This document shows positions 47,540 to 58,013 of a stretch of DNA of 64,000 nt, in pieces. Source of the DNA: Deltaproteobacteria bacterium (GTDB taxonomy: Bacteria; Desulfobacterota; Desulfobulbia; Desulfobulbales; Desulfurivibrionaceae); NCBI GenBank assembly GCA_013349285.1, contig DUZU01000008.1:1-64000 (forward strand), written 5' to 3'. The notes beneath the pieces were generated by a model that did no database searches, was not told the origin of the DNA, and saw nothing but the letters and a program-made list of their open reading frames with translations. The number at the start of each line of letters is the position of its first letter. Position 1 is the stretch's first letter. The translations under genes were made by a program, and so were the position numbers.

Positions 47540-48477
47540 CCGCCGCTCCCCCTGAAACCATGCCCCCGGCCAACCCATCACAAAAAAACGACCGCCTGCT
47601 CCGGATCGCCACCTACGCCTCCAGCTCCACCGCCATCCTGCTGATCGGCGTAAAAGCCGCGGCCTGGTTTCAGACCGGCTCCTTGAGCATCATGGCCTCA
47701 TTGGTGGACTCGCTGATGGACGCGGCCGCCTCTATTCTCAACCTGCTGGCCGTCCGCTATTCCCTCAAATCGCCGGATGCGGATCATCAATTCGGCCACG
47801 GCAAGGCCGAGTCGCTGGCCGGTCTGGGCCAGGCCTCCTTCATTGCCGGCTCAGCCATCTTCCTTATGATCCATGCCGCGGAAAGGCTCAACAATCCGCA
47901 CCCCATAAAAGACATTAATATGGGAATCGGGGTCATGCTCTTTGCCATCGGGGCCACCCTGATCCTGCTTGCGGTCCAGGGCTATGTTATCCGGCGCACC
48001 AATTCCACGGCCATCCGGGCCGACGCCCTTCACTACCAAACCGACCTGCTCACCAACATCAGCACCATCGCCGCCCTGTTCTTTGTCGCCTCGGGCTGGC
48101 CCATCCTCGACCCGCTCTGCGCCGCCGGCATCAGCATATACATCCTGTACAGCGCCTGGCATATCGGCCACGAAGCGATGCAGAATTTGATGGATCGCGA
48201 ACTTGACGACAAAACCCGCAAGGCGATCTGCGACATCGGTCTGGCCCATGAAACCGTACTCGGGGTCCATGATCTGCGCACCCGCCAGTCCGGCCAGACC
48301 ATGGTGATCCAGCTCCATCTGGATCTGGCTGAAAATCTCCCCCTGGCCGATGCCCATCAAATTGCCAAAGAGGTGGAAAAAAAAATTATCGAAAGCTTTC
48401 CCACCGCCGATGTCATCATTCACCAGGATCCGGTACCCCCCGAGCACTACTTTTGCAAACCGCAATCCGGCAACTGA
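47536..48477 (+). CDS. Cation diffusion facilitator (FieF-like)
   Basis: The product has 313 residues from a TTG at 47536 that overlaps the previous stop; an ATG 24 bases further in is an alternative. Six transmembrane helices and the metal motifs MASLVDSLMDAAA and ADALHYQTDLLTN (DxxxD and HxxxD) place it with the FieF-type Fe/Zn exporters, and a cytoplasmic C-terminal domain with VIIHQDPV follows. It should export divalent metal. The link with the ferritin-like gene suggests iron. Confidence 0.93.
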   Translation: MTAAPPETMPPANPSQKNDRLLRIATYASSSTAILLIGVKAAAWFQTGSLSIMASLVDSLMDAAASILNLLAVRYSLKSPDADHQFGHGKAESLAGLGQASFIAGSAIFLMIHAAERLNNPHPIKDINMGIGVMLFAIGATLILLAVQGYVIRRTNSTAIRADALHYQTDLLTNISTIAALFFVASGWPILDPLCAAGISIYILYSAWHIGHEAMQNLMDRELDDKTRKAICDIGLAHETVLGVHDLRTRQSGQTMVIQLHLDLAENLPLADAHQIAKEVEKKIIESFPTADVIIHQDPVPPEHYFCKPQSGN

Positions 48478-48519
48478 GCAACCTCCCGCTCCGAACTTAA
48501 AAAAAGAAGCATCCCGGAC

Positions 48520-48548
48520 CTGACAGACAAAAGAGAACTTGTTATAAT
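48520..48548 (+). promoter_or_regulatory. Strong sigma-70 promoter of the kinase-LysM-pentapeptide operon
   Basis: CTGACA (48520-48525, five of six) and TATAAT (48543-48548, perfect) are separated by exactly 17 bases. The start is near 48555, about 70 bases before the kinase ATG. It is the best match to the housekeeping promoter in the window. Confidence 0.75.
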
Positions 48549-48596
48549 GGCTCGTAATTTTTAAGTAATTTATTTATCGACCTATCTACTTTCTGT

Positions 48597-48610
48597 TTGT
48601 TGCGCAACAA
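48597..48610. promoter_or_regulatory. Perfect 14-base palindrome upstream of the Ser/Thr kinase gene
   Basis: TTGTTGCGCAACAA lies 16 bases before the ATG at 48626, within the predicted untranslated leader. It could be an operator that blocks elongation or an mRNA hairpin near the ribosome binding region, where no standard site is visible. Confidence 0.4.
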
Positions 48611-48625
48611 TGCGCGGATAACACC

Positions 48626-50389
48626 ATGGCCGAGTTTAAACCACAACAGTACGGTAAATTCATCCTCCTCGATCGCATCGCCCGCGGTGGAATGGCCGAA
48701 CTTTATCGAGCCAAGAGCATCGGCTCCAAGGGTTTTGAAAAACTCGTGGCCATCAAGAAAATTCTGCCCCACCTGGCCGACCAGGAAGAGTTTGTCGCCG
48801 CCTTTATCGATGAAGCCAGGCTGGCCGCCTTCCTTCAACACCATAATATCGTACAGATTTTCGACTTCGGCGAGATGGCGGGCAGCTATTTCATCTCCAT
48901 GGAGTATCTTTCCGGGTTGCCCCTGCGTACGGTCATGAACAAGGCGACCAGCAGCGGTCCCCCCTTTGACCTCCGACTCGTTTTCTACATCATTGCCCAA
49001 ATATGCGCCGGGCTCCACTATGCCCACAACCTGAAAGACTTTGCCGGCAGCCCTCTCAATATCATCCACCGGGACATGGGCCCCCAGAACATCTTCATCA
49101 CCTATGACGGCCAGGTTAAAATTATCGATTTCGGCATCGCCCGGGCGGCCAGTCATAATTCGGCGACCTCCCTGGGCTCGCTCAAGGGCAAGCTGTCGTA
49201 CATGTCACCGGAGCAGGCCGGGGGACTGGAGATAGATCACCGCTCCGATATCTTTTCCGTGGGTATCAGCCTGTATGAACTGGCCACCGGCCAGCATATG
49301 TACACCGGCGACTCTCAACAATTATTGGGGAAGGCGGCCAATGCCTCATTTACCCCGGCCCGGGAAATAAGAGAAGATCTGCCGCCGCGGCTCTACGCCA
49401 TTATCGATAAGGCCCTGGCCAGAAACCCGAACCTGCGCCACCAGTCGGCGGAGGAGATGCAGGCGGATATTGATGATTGCGCCCGGCAATACAGCAACCA
49501 GGCGACGGCCAAGGATCTGGCCTCGTTCATGGCCGAACTTTTCCGTGACGAAACAGCCCTGGAAGAGCAAGCCCTCTGTCAGGCCGCCGACATCGAACTG
49601 CCCTACCCGGAAGATGCGGCCGAAGCCACGGCCACCCTCGCCCAGGAGGAAACAATCTTTCTGCCCCTCTCTAAACCAGCCACGCCCCCCTGGCGGCTGA
49701 TCTTACTCGGCGCCCTGCTGATCACGCTAACGGCCGCCGCGTTATGGCTGCCCAAGGTCCGCGACCCCCTTGAGCATTTCCTGGTCACCCGCCTGGAGCA
49801 ATCCGGGATCATCTCGTTTCCCGCCGCCCCCTCCCACGCCACAGTGGACCAATACGCAGCGGCCAAAGCATTCTTCACCACCCTGCTTGCCGACCAAGAT
49901 CCGCCTGCCGGCGCAAGGCACCTTCCCTCACCGGATCTTGCGGAATTTGAAAAACACGCCAGCTTTCTCGTGGGCAACAAGCCGGAAGAGGCCTATGAAA
50001 TTTTAAGAAAACTTACAAAAAAATTTCCAGAGACCGCCCTGGCCCACTTCCTGCTCGGCCGCCTCTACACCTTCCGTCAACAACCAGACCGCGCCATGGA
50101 TTCCTATCTAAAAGCCACCGAGCTCGACCCAAAGCTGACCGAGGCTTTTTTTAATCTGGGCTATCTCTATGCCAAGAATAATGATTATCTCACCGCGGAA
50201 AAAATGTATACTCAGGTGATAAGGCTTGCCCCGCCGTACCGGGACGAGGCCCTGTTCAACCTGGCGATTATCAAGAAAAATCAGGGCGATAACGCCGCGA
50301 GCCTCAATTATGCCCGCCAGGCCGTGGTGGCCAACCCAAATAACCAACAGGCCGCCAAACTTATCAACCGACTTACAGAAACGCGGTAA
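48626..50389 (+). CDS. Transmembrane Ser/Thr protein kinase with TPR domain
   Basis: The product has 587 residues. The kinase domain (10-290) has a Gly-rich loop (ARGGMAELYRAK), Lys44 in VAIKK, HRDMGPQN (148-155; the usual Lys after D is Gly), DFG at 168-170 and MSPEQAGG. A transmembrane helix is at about 356-375, and the C-terminal part (about 440-587) outside the membrane carries TPRs (ALAHFLLGRLYTFRQQPDRA). Other bacteria use this layout for cell envelope signalling. It shares its stop codon with the next ATG (TAATG). Confidence 0.95.
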   Translation: MAEFKPQQYGKFILLDRIARGGMAELYRAKSIGSKGFEKLVAIKKILPHLADQEEFVAAFIDEARLAAFLQHHNIVQIFDFGEMAGSYFISMEYLSGLPLRTVMNKATSSGPPFDLRLVFYIIAQICAGLHYAHNLKDFAGSPLNIIHRDMGPQNIFITYDGQVKIIDFGIARAASHNSATSLGSLKGKLSYMSPEQAGGLEIDHRSDIFSVGISLYELATGQHMYTGDSQQLLGKAANASFTPAREIREDLPPRLYAIIDKALARNPNLRHQSAEEMQADIDDCARQYSNQATAKDLASFMAELFRDETALEEQALCQAADIELPYPEDAAEATATLAQEETIFLPLSKPATPPWRLILLGALLITLTAAALWLPKVRDPLEHFLVTRLEQSGIISFPAAPSHATVDQYAAAKAFFTTLLADQDPPAGARHLPSPDLAEFEKHASFLVGNKPEEAYEILRKLTKKFPETALAHFLLGRLYTFRQQPDRAMDSYLKATELDPKLTEAFFNLGYLYAKNNDYLTAEKMYTQVIRLAPPYRDEALFNLAIIKKNQGDNAASLNYARQAVVANPNNQQAAKLINRLTETR

Positions 50390-50814
50390 TGGATAACACG
50401 ACCCCTGCAACTTTCCCCGTAACCTGGATAACGATCATGGCTCTGCTGCTGAGCCTTTTCGGCTGCATGCACACCGGCAAAGAGAGCTGGCCGCCGGTGC
50501 AGGCCCGGCAGAAGCTGACGGTGCACGTCGTCCAGTGGCCGGGCGAAACCTTGCCGATAATTGCCCAATGGTATACCGGCAACAGCCGGAACTGGAAAGA
50601 ACTCGTCAATGCCAACCCGAATATCGTGCCCGGCCGCCTGGCGGCCGGCGATCGCATTATTGTGCCGGCCAAGCTGCTCAAAACCACCAAGATGATGCCG
50701 AAAGAATTCATGCAGCCTCTGCTCGCTCCCTCATCTCCGCAGCCATCCTCCCCCGCCGACAAGGCGCCCTCAACCCCGGATAAAGATGAATTTGAACTCT
50801 TCGGCCCTAAATAA
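50389..50814 (+). CDS. LysM-domain lipoprotein
   Basis: The product has 141 residues. A signal peptide ends in a lipobox-like LFGC, followed by a LysM domain (HVVQWPGETLPIIAQWYTGN, NWKELVNANPNI, RIIVPAK) and a Pro/Ser-rich end. It may bind peptidoglycan. It is coupled by one base to the kinase and overlaps the next gene by 29 bases. Confidence 0.88.
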   Translation: MDNTTPATFPVTWITIMALLLSLFGCMHTGKESWPPVQARQKLTVHVVQWPGETLPIIAQWYTGNSRNWKELVNANPNIVPGRLAAGDRIIVPAKLLKTTKMMPKEFMQPLLAPSSPQPSSPADKAPSTPDKDEFELFGPK

Positions 50815-52729
50815 CAACCTGAGCCGGCCCTGGTTGCCTTTGGCCGCAGCCCTTCTGCTTGCGCTGTTTTTCGGCATCTTCCGGCCGACGCCAAGCATGG
50901 GCCAGACCGGCCGCAACCAATTAAACCCAGCAGAGCTCCGGCAATTACTGCAGACCAGCCGGGTCATCTCCCACCGCAACCTCGACCGGCTCGACCTCCA
51001 CGGCTTGACGCTTAATCACCTCCGAATTGATAACTCCAGCCTGCAGCAGGTCAACCTCGAACAGTGCAAACTCAACAATGCCATCATCATTGACAGCGAT
51101 CTCCAGCAGGCCAACCTGCTCAAGGCCGATCTTTCCGGAGGTAAACTGCAAACCGTCAACCTCAACTCGGCCAGGCTTGATCACGGGGATCTCAACCGGA
51201 TCATCATCATCAAAGGCGACCTGCAAAAGGCCCAACTACGCCAAGCCAATCTCAGCGGGGCGGTCATTGCCGATAGCAACCTGACCGCCACCAACCTCCG
51301 GGGCAGCAACCTGAGCAACGCCGATCTCCGGGAGGTGCGCCTGGACCAAGCCGACCTGGCGGGCGCCGATCTCCATGGCGCCAGCCTGACCGAGGTCCAA
51401 CTGCAAAACAGTGACCTATCCCAATGCAATCTCAGCGGCGGCAACCTTCGCAACATCGACATGGGCGACCGCAACGGCAAGGGTGCCAGCCTGGTTGAGG
51501 CAAACCTCAATCACATTTTTATGCACAACGTCAATCTTGAGCGGGCGAATGGACGGGATGCCTACTTTTTTGGGGCATATCTGCAGAACTGTTCATTTAA
51601 GCAGGCTGATCTGAGCAACGCCGATCTGGACAATGTTTCTCTGATCCAAGGCAATTTCCAGGATGCGGATCTTCGTTTTACCTCCTTGGCAAACGCATCA
51701 TTAAGAGACAGCAGTTTTTCCGGGGCAAACCTCAGCGGCGCAAACCTTGCCGGCGCCGAGTTGAGCCGGAACAATATGGAAAACACCCTGCTGGTAACAG
51801 CATCTCTTCCCGACAGCAGCCTGACCGAGGTAAACCTGGACAAGGCCAACCTGACCGAAGCCGATCTGCAACGGGCGACCATTCGCGACTCCCGCCTGAA
51901 CCGAGCGGATCTCACCTCGGTTAACCTTGATAAAAGCCAACTCAGTAAAACCCAACTCAACCATGCTATCTTAAAAAATTGCCGAATGTCCGCGGCCACG
52001 CTTCAGGCGGTGGCTCTGATCGATTCTGATCTGATGGGGGCAAACCTGAGCCGCTCCTTGTTTAATGAAACCGACCTTACCGATTCCCGGCTGAGCCGGG
52101 CCGATCTCAGCCGGGCCACCTTCAACAACTCCAATCTGAAACGAGCCGAGCTCATCAACGCCGATCTCACGCAAACCAGCTTCATCAACTCAAATCTCAG
52201 CTACGCCGATCTTTCCAACGCCCTGTTAGTCAAAACCATCTTCACCGACACCCTGCTCTATGCCGCGATCTTTAAAAACGCGAGCATGGCCGAAATAAAC
52301 CTCAGCGGCCTCAACCTGCAAAACGCCGATTTGACCGGGGCGGATCTCCACAACGGCCTGTTGACCAATAGCGATCTAAGGGGCGCCATTTTAGAAAACG
52401 CCGACCTCCGCGGCTGCAACCTTGCCGGGGCCAACCTGACCAACGCGAATCTGGTCGGCGCCGATCTCACCGGCAGCATTCTCACCGGGGCGAAATTAAA
52501 TGGCGCCAACCTGAGCCGCGCCCGTCTGCAGCAGGCTAATTTACGCAACAGCATCCTCAAGTCGTGCAACTTCAACCAGGCCGACCTCAGCGGGGCCGAC
52601 CTGGAGAATGCCGATCTCAAGTACGCCGATTTCAACAACTCGATCCGCACCGGGCTCAAAAACATGGCCAAGGCCTTCAACCAAGACAAGGCCAAGGGGT
52701 TAACCGACCCCGACCCGGTCACCCCATAA
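50786..52729 (+). CDS. Large secreted pentapeptide-repeat protein
   Basis: The product has 647 residues. A signal peptide (about residues 10-35) is followed, from about residue 55 to 620, by some hundred tandem pentapeptides of A(D/N)LXX type (for example ADLAGADLHGASL, ANLSGANLAGA), broken once near 230-265 (DMGDRNGKGASLVEA). The repeat forms a right-handed quadrilateral beta-helix rod. It is coupled to the LysM lipoprotein and the TPR kinase. Small intracellular members (Qnr, MfpA) mimic DNA, but this one is exported and very long, so a scaffold or envelope role is more likely. Function unknown. Confidence 0.93.
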   Translation: MNLNSSALNNNLSRPWLPLAAALLLALFFGIFRPTPSMGQTGRNQLNPAELRQLLQTSRVISHRNLDRLDLHGLTLNHLRIDNSSLQQVNLEQCKLNNAIIIDSDLQQANLLKADLSGGKLQTVNLNSARLDHGDLNRIIIIKGDLQKAQLRQANLSGAVIADSNLTATNLRGSNLSNADLREVRLDQADLAGADLHGASLTEVQLQNSDLSQCNLSGGNLRNIDMGDRNGKGASLVEANLNHIFMHNVNLERANGRDAYFFGAYLQNCSFKQADLSNADLDNVSLIQGNFQDADLRFTSLANASLRDSSFSGANLSGANLAGAELSRNNMENTLLVTASLPDSSLTEVNLDKANLTEADLQRATIRDSRLNRADLTSVNLDKSQLSKTQLNHAILKNCRMSAATLQAVALIDSDLMGANLSRSLFNETDLTDSRLSRADLSRATFNNSNLKRAELINADLTQTSFINSNLSYADLSNALLVKTIFTDTLLYAAIFKNASMAEINLSGLNLQNADLTGADLHNGLLTNSDLRGAILENADLRGCNLAGANLTNANLVGADLTGSILTGAKLNGANLSRARLQQANLRNSILKSCNFNQADLSGADLENADLKYADFNNSIRTGLKNMAKAFNQDKAKGLTDPDPVTP

Positions 52730-52800
52730 ACAAGGTCACGGCTGGTTGCGTGCGCGACACAAACCCAACCACCGCCATCCCCCTGGCAATTTTTTGCATT

Positions 52801-52819
52801 AAAAATGATAATCATTATT
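52801..52819 (+). promoter_or_regulatory. Near-consensus Fur box
   Basis: AAAAATGATAATCATTATT matches 16 of 19 positions of the classic Fur box GATAATGATAATCATTATC and is palindromic around its centre. It lies about 80 bases before the diguanylate cyclase at 52901, so it should repress that gene under iron-replete conditions. Confidence 0.7.
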
Positions 52820-52900
52820 GACTCCCGCCTTTTGATTTGTTATGAGTTTGAGTCCAGGGGGAAAACATGCTCATAATCATCGTAAATCAGTAACTTCGCC

Positions 52901-54160
52901 ATGACACTGCAAGACGGAGTTACAAATAAAAAAATCTGGTTGCCCTTCACCATCAATATCAGCATGGTCATTCTGCTGATAATACTTGGTATTTTCATCG
53001 GCCTGTTCATCAACAACAAACGGCTGATCGAAGCGGAACTGGAAACCAGGGCCCGCTCCCACTTCAACAATATCGTTCTGACCAGACGCTGGAATGCGCA
53101 TTACGGCGGAGTATATGTTGAAAAAAAAGCAGGGGTCGCCTCTAACCCCTACCTGAAAAATCCGGATATCGTTACGGCGGACGGCACCGTCTACACCAAA
53201 AAAAATCCGGCCCTGATGACCAGGGAAATCTCGGAGTTGGCGGCAACAGAGGGGGACTATCAATTCCATATCACCAGTTTGCAGCCATTGAACCCGGCCA
53301 ACAAAGCCGACGAGTTTGAAACAAAAGCACTGAAGTTGTTCGAACAGGGTGAAAAAGAGATTTTCACCAAGGAGCGCCGCGGCGGAAAAAATATTTTCCG
53401 CTACATGGCCCCCCTATACACGGAACAAAGCTGCCTGGAGTGCCATGATCAACAGGGCTATCGGGTCGGCGACGTCCGGGGCGGCATCAGCCTTCATTTT
53501 GATATCGGTGATATTGAAAGTCTCCTGACCCACAACCGGCAGATCCTTATTATTCTCTACCTGCTAACATCGATTTTATTGCTGGGAATCATATACCTGC
53601 AGATAGCCCAACTCTTCAGAAGACTCAGGGCGGCCCAGGAACAAATAAGGCTTATGGCCATTACCGACGACCTGACCGGGCTCTACAACCGCCGCTATTT
53701 TTTCAGCAGGTTCAACACGGAAATCGCCAGATCCATTCGCCAGGACCATAGCTTGAGCCTGATTATCTTTGACCTGGACCACTTCAAAAAGGTCAATGAC
53801 ACCCATGGCCATAATGTTGGGGACATCGTCCTCAAGCAAACCGGCGCCATGCTTTATCAGAACTGTCGCAGAACCGACATTGTCGCCCGCTATGGCGGCG
53901 AGGAATTTATCATCCTGCTGCCGGACTGCGACCTGGAATGCGCCGTGCACACCGCGGAAAAACTGCGGCAGATCACCGAGAAACAAACCTTTACCGTCAA
54001 CCGCACCACCGAAATCACCATTACCGCCAGCTTCGGGGTGGCATGCTTCAGCAAGACGGACATTTCGGCGAAGGATAGCGCGGAACAACTGGTTAAGATA
54101 GCCGATCTGGCCCTGTACCGGGCCAAGGCCAAGGGCCGCAACCGGGTGGAGACCGCCTAG
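52901..54160 (+). CDS. Diguanylate cyclase with periplasmic heme c-binding sensor domain
   Basis: The product has 419 residues. TM1 is at 14-36 and TM2 at about 214-234; between them is a DUF3365/Tll0287-like sensor domain with a single CXXCH (CLECH, 178-182) in YTEQSCLECHDQQGYRVGD, which should carry covalently bound heme. The cytoplasmic GGDEF domain has an intact I-site (RRTD, 323-326) and GGEEF (332-336). It should sense redox state, oxygen or NO, and control c-di-GMP. Its upstream Fur box ties it to iron. Its end overlaps the convergent hydantoinase gene by four bases. Confidence 0.93.
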   Translation: MTLQDGVTNKKIWLPFTINISMVILLIILGIFIGLFINNKRLIEAELETRARSHFNNIVLTRRWNAHYGGVYVEKKAGVASNPYLKNPDIVTADGTVYTKKNPALMTREISELAATEGDYQFHITSLQPLNPANKADEFETKALKLFEQGEKEIFTKERRGGKNIFRYMAPLYTEQSCLECHDQQGYRVGDVRGGISLHFDIGDIESLLTHNRQILIILYLLTSILLLGIIYLQIAQLFRRLRAAQEQIRLMAITDDLTGLYNRRYFFSRFNTEIARSIRQDHSLSLIIFDLDHFKKVNDTHGHNVGDIVLKQTGAMLYQNCRRTDIVARYGGEEFIILLPDCDLECAVHTAEKLRQITEKQTFTVNRTTEITITASFGVACFSKTDISAKDSAEQLVKIADLALYRAKAKGRNRVETA

Positions 54161-57100
54161 CCGGGGCGGCCGTACCCGCCGCCGCCCGGGGTTTTGATCA
54201 CGAAGCAATCCCCGGCCCCCATCTCCACCTGATCGGCATAAGAGAGCGCCTGCCTGGCCCCCCCGACCCGCTCCACATAATTTTCCCCGGACCGACCTGC
54301 TTCACCACCCATTAGGCCTTGGGGCGCTTGCCGGCGATTATTGGAGATAATCGCCGCGCTCATCGGCTGCAGAAACCTGATTTTCCGGACCAGCCCCTCG
54401 CCGCCCCGGTAGCGACCGGCCCCGCCGCTGCCTTGCCGCAGGGCAAAGGATTCCAGCAACACCGGAAAGCGGAACTCCAGCACCTCGGGATCGGTGAGCC
54501 GGGAATTGGTCATATGGCTCTGCACCCCGGAGGCGCCGGCAAAACCCGGACCTGCCCCGGCGCCGCCGGCAATGGTTTCATAGTACTGGAAGTTAGCATC
54601 GCCAAAGGTGAAATTGTTCATGGTGCCCTGGGAGCAAGCCACCGCTCCGAGGGCGGTAAACAGGGCATCGGTCACCGCTTGCGAGGTTTCCACATTGCCG
54701 GCCGCCACCGCGGCGGGATAGCGGGGATTAAGCATGGTGCCTTCCGGGACGATGATCGCAAGGGGCACCAGGCAACCGCTGTTAAGCGGAATCGCATCCC
54801 CCACCAGGCAGCGGAACACATAAAGCACCGCCGCCTTGCACACCGCCAGGGGGGCATTGTAGTTTGATCCGAGCTGGGGCGAGGTGCCGGTGAAATCGAT
54901 AGTCGCCGTCCGCTCCTGTTTATCCACCGTCACCTTAACCGCGATCCGGGCGCCGTTATCCATCACATACTCGGCCCGGCCATCGGCCAGGCTAGCGATC
55001 ACCCGCCGCACCGCCTCCTCGGCGTTGTCCTGCACATGCTGCATATAGGCCTGCACCACCGGCAAACCATAACGTTGCTCCATCCGCCGCAGCTCGGCAA
55101 CCCCTTTTTCATTGGCGCCGAGCTGGGCCTTGAGATCGGCCAGATTCTGCTCAGGGTTTCTGGCAGGCCAAGGATTAGCGGTCAACATTCGCCGCAGCTG
55201 AGCTTCGCAAAACCGGCCCTGATCCACCAGCTTGAAGTTGTCGAACATGACCCCCTCCTCGTCCACCGTAACCGAAGCGGGGGGCATGGAACCGGGGGTC
55301 AGGCCGCCGATATCGGCGTGGTGGCCCCGGGAGGCCACATAAAAAAGCAGGGCGCCTTTTTGCTCAAAAACCGGGGTAATCACCGTGATATCGGGCAGGT
55401 GAGAGCCGCCGTTATAAGGGGCATTGGTCATATAGACGTCACCCGGCGCCATGGTCCCCTGCCGGGCGGCGATAACCGCCTTGACACTTTCGGCCATGGA
55501 ACCGAGATGAACCGGCACGTGGGGGGCGTTGGCCACCAGGTTGCCGTAACAATCGAAGATGGCGCAGGAAAAATCAAGGCGCTCCTTGATATTGACCGAA
55601 TGGGCGGTTTTGGCCAGCACCGTGCCCATCTGCTCGGCAATGGCCATATAGAGATTATTGAAAATCTCCAACCGCACCGGATCCTTGGCGGTGGCGGCGA
55701 GCGGCGGCCCGGCCTTGACCGCAACCCGCTCCAGCAGTAGATCAAGGCCCCCGGTAATTGCGGCCCGCCAGCCCATCTCCACCACCACCGTGCCGTGGGC
55801 CTCGACAATAATCGCCGGGCCGCTGACCCGATTGCCGGGGATCATGCGCTTCCGTTGCAGAACCGGGGCCGAATGATAGCGGCCATTGCTGAAAAAACGG
55901 CAGGTTTCAAGTAAGGCCGCCGGAGGCAGTGGTTGGGTTGGTTGCGGTTCTTGATCGATCCCAGGGGCCTCCTGCGTCCGGCCGACGGCTTCCACCACCA
56001 GCGCCGCGACAATCAGAGGTTTGTCCTGATCGACAAAGCCGAATTGCCGCTGATGCTCTCCGGCAAAAGAGGCGACCATGGCCCGGGGCGAATCATAATC
56101 AACGAGCAGGGAGGTGTCGGAGCCCTGATATCTCAGCTGGGCCTTGCGGGAAACCACAATCCGGTCCCTGGCCACCCCCTGCCCGATCAGCTCGGCGCAG
56201 GCCCGATCCGCAAGCAGGGCGCAACTTTCATCTAACTCTGCGGCAAGAGATGCGACCAGCCCCTTTTCCACCGCCTGTTCCGCCATGGCCGAAAGATCGG
56301 CCAACCCCATACCGTAGGCGGAAAGCACCCCGCTCAAGGGATGAAGCAGGATAGTCTTAATGCCCAGGGCATCGGCAACCCGGCAGGCATGCTGGCCACC
56401 GGCCCCACCGAAACAGGTAAGGGTGTAGCGGTCAAGGTCATGGCCGCGCCGGGTGGAGATTTTTCTGATCGCATTAGCCATGGCGTCCACCGCAATGGCG
56501 AGAAAACCGTCCGCCACCTGCTCCGGGCTTTGCAGCTCACCGGTGGCCGAGGCGATCTCCGTGGCCAGGGCGGCGAACTTGGCCAAAACCCCAGCGTAAT
56601 CCAAGGGCTGGTCCGCCGCAGGCCCGAAGAGGGCAGGGAAATAGCGGGGCAGAATCTTGCCGCAGACCACGTTGCAGTCGGTCACGGTCAGGGGCCCGCC
56701 TTGACGATAGGCGGCCGGGCCGGGAGCCGCCCCGGCGGAATCGGGGCCAACCCGGTAACGGCTGCCGTCAAAATGCAGAATCGAGCCGCCGCCGGCGGCC
56801 ACGGTATGGATATCCATCATGGGTGAGCGCAGCCTGACCCCGGCCACTTCGGCCTCAAAGGCGCGCTCCAGCTCGCCGCGATAATGAAAAACATCGGTGG
56901 AGGTGCCACCCATGTCAAAACCGATAATCTGCTTAAAGCCGGCCAGCTCCGCGGTGCGCACCGCCCCCACCACCCCGCCGGCCGGGCCGGAAAGCAGACA
57001 ATCCTTGCCGGCGAACAGCCGGGCCCGGGTCAGGCCGCCGTCGGACTTCATGAACAGCAGCCTGGTGTCGCCCAGCTCAACCGCCAGCCGCTCAACATAA

Positions 57101-57783
57101 CGGTAGAGCACCGGCGAGAGATAGGCATCGAGCACCGTGGTCTCGCCCCGGGCCACAAACTTGATATGCGGGCTCACCCCATGGCTCACCGACACCTGGC
57201 TAAACCCGACCTCCGCGGCCAGAGCCGCCACCAGTTGTTCATGCGCCGGATAACGATAGCCATGCATAAACACAACCGCCACCGCCCTGAGCCCGGCCGC
57301 AAAAGCCTTTTGCAACCCGGCCCGCACCGCGGCCGCATCAGGCGCGGCCAGCACCTCGCCCCGGGCCGTAACCCGCTCATCCACCTCCAACACGTCATGG
57401 TAGAGCATCCGGGGCAGCACGATCTGCAGGGCAAACAGAGAGGGCCTGCTCTGATAGCCGATGCGCAAGCCGTCTCCAAAGCCCTTGGTGGTTACCAGCA
57501 ACACCGGCTCCCCCCGCCGCTCAAGCAGGGCGTTGGTGCCGACGGTGGTGCCCATCTTCACCTCGGCCAGCAGGGAGCGGTCGATGGCCTGCCGATCCGA
57601 TAAGCCCAGCATGGTCCGGATGCCGTGCAGGGCCGCATCATGATACTGAGCCGGATTTTCAGATAAAAATTTCCCCGTGACGATTTCCCCGTCCGGCCGC
57701 CGGGCAACCAGATCGGTGAAGGTGCCGCCCCGATCGATCCAGAAGGACCATTTATTACCAAGCTCTCCTTGCTCTCTTTTCAC
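54157..57783 (-). CDS. Fused hydantoinase A/B-type protein (5-oxoprolinase family)
   Basis: The product has 1208 residues from a GTG at 57783, with GAGG about nine bases upstream. The first half is HyuA-like ([54 protein letters not shown]), with the actin-like ATPase fold. The second half, from about residue 690, is HyuB-like ([58 protein letters not shown]). Fusion of both halves is typical of eukaryotic-like 5-oxoprolinases and some bacterial homologues. It cleaves 5-oxoproline with ATP or a related hydantoin; the substrate cannot be told. It has no partners nearby. Confidence 0.93.
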   Translation of the reverse strand: MKREQGELGNKWSFWIDRGGTFTDLVARRPDGEIVTGKFLSENPAQYHDAALHGIRTMLGLSDRQAIDRSLLAEVKMGTTVGTNALLERRGEPVLLVTTKGFGDGLRIGYQSRPSLFALQIVLPRMLYHDVLEVDERVTARGEVLAAPDAAAVRAGLQKAFAAGLRAVAVVFMHGYRYPAHEQLVAALAAEVGFSQVSVSHGVSPHIKFVARGETTVLDAYLSPVLYRYVERLAVELGDTRLLFMKSDGGLTRARLFAGKDCLLSGPAGGVVGAVRTAELAGFKQIIGFDMGGTSTDVFHYRGELERAFEAEVAGVRLRSPMMDIHTVAAGGGSILHFDGSRYRVGPDSAGAAPGPAAYRQGGPLTVTDCNVVCGKILPRYFPALFGPAADQPLDYAGVLAKFAALATEIASATGELQSPEQVADGFLAIAVDAMANAIRKISTRRGHDLDRYTLTCFGGAGGQHACRVADALGIKTILLHPLSGVLSAYGMGLADLSAMAEQAVEKGLVASLAAELDESCALLADRACAELIGQGVARDRIVVSRKAQLRYQGSDTSLLVDYDSPRAMVASFAGEHQRQFGFVDQDKPLIVAALVVEAVGRTQEAPGIDQEPQPTQPLPPAALLETCRFFSNGRYHSAPVLQRKRMIPGNRVSGPAIIVEAHGTVVVEMGWRAAITGGLDLLLERVAVKAGPPLAATAKDPVRLEIFNNLYMAIAEQMGTVLAKTAHSVNIKERLDFSCAIFDCYGNLVANAPHVPVHLGSMAESVKAVIAARQGTMAPGDVYMTNAPYNGGSHLPDITVITPVFEQKGALLFYVASRGHHADIGGLTPGSMPPASVTVDEEGVMFDNFKLVDQGRFCEAQLRRMLTANPWPARNPEQNLADLKAQLGANEKGVAELRRMEQRYGLPVVQAYMQHVQDNAEEAVRRVIASLADGRAEYVMDNGARIAVKVTVDKQERTATIDFTGTSPQLGSNYNAPLAVCKAAVLYVFRCLVGDAIPLNSGCLVPLAIIVPEGTMLNPRYPAAVAAGNVETSQAVTDALFTALGAVACSQGTMNNFTFGDANFQYYETIAGGAGAGPGFAGASGVQSHMTNSRLTDPEVLEFRFPVLLESFALRQGSGGAGRYRGGEGLVRKIRFLQPMSAAIISNNRRQAPQGLMGGEAGRSGENYVERVGGARQALSYADQVEMGAGDCFVIKTPGGGGYGRPG

Positions 57784-58013
57784 CCGCCATTACCTCTTTA
57801 TGCAAATAACGATTACCGCACCCGGTCATAAATCCCGGGGCACAATACTCTGCAAAACCTGCCGGCCGCCCGCCCGCAACCTCAATCCCTTGTTTTAATT
57901 TTTTTAAACCACTAAAAATAAGTTAAGGGGAGTAAAAATTAGAATTTATCTTTTATTGCAATATGATATACAATATTTGGTAACAAACTTTCATTTAGAC
58001 ACGAGGAGAAACC

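Noticed and set aside
50786-52729. CRISPR-like or tandem DNA repeat array
   Set aside because: The repetition is at the protein level (pentapeptides) with diverged codons, and lacks identical repeats and spacers.
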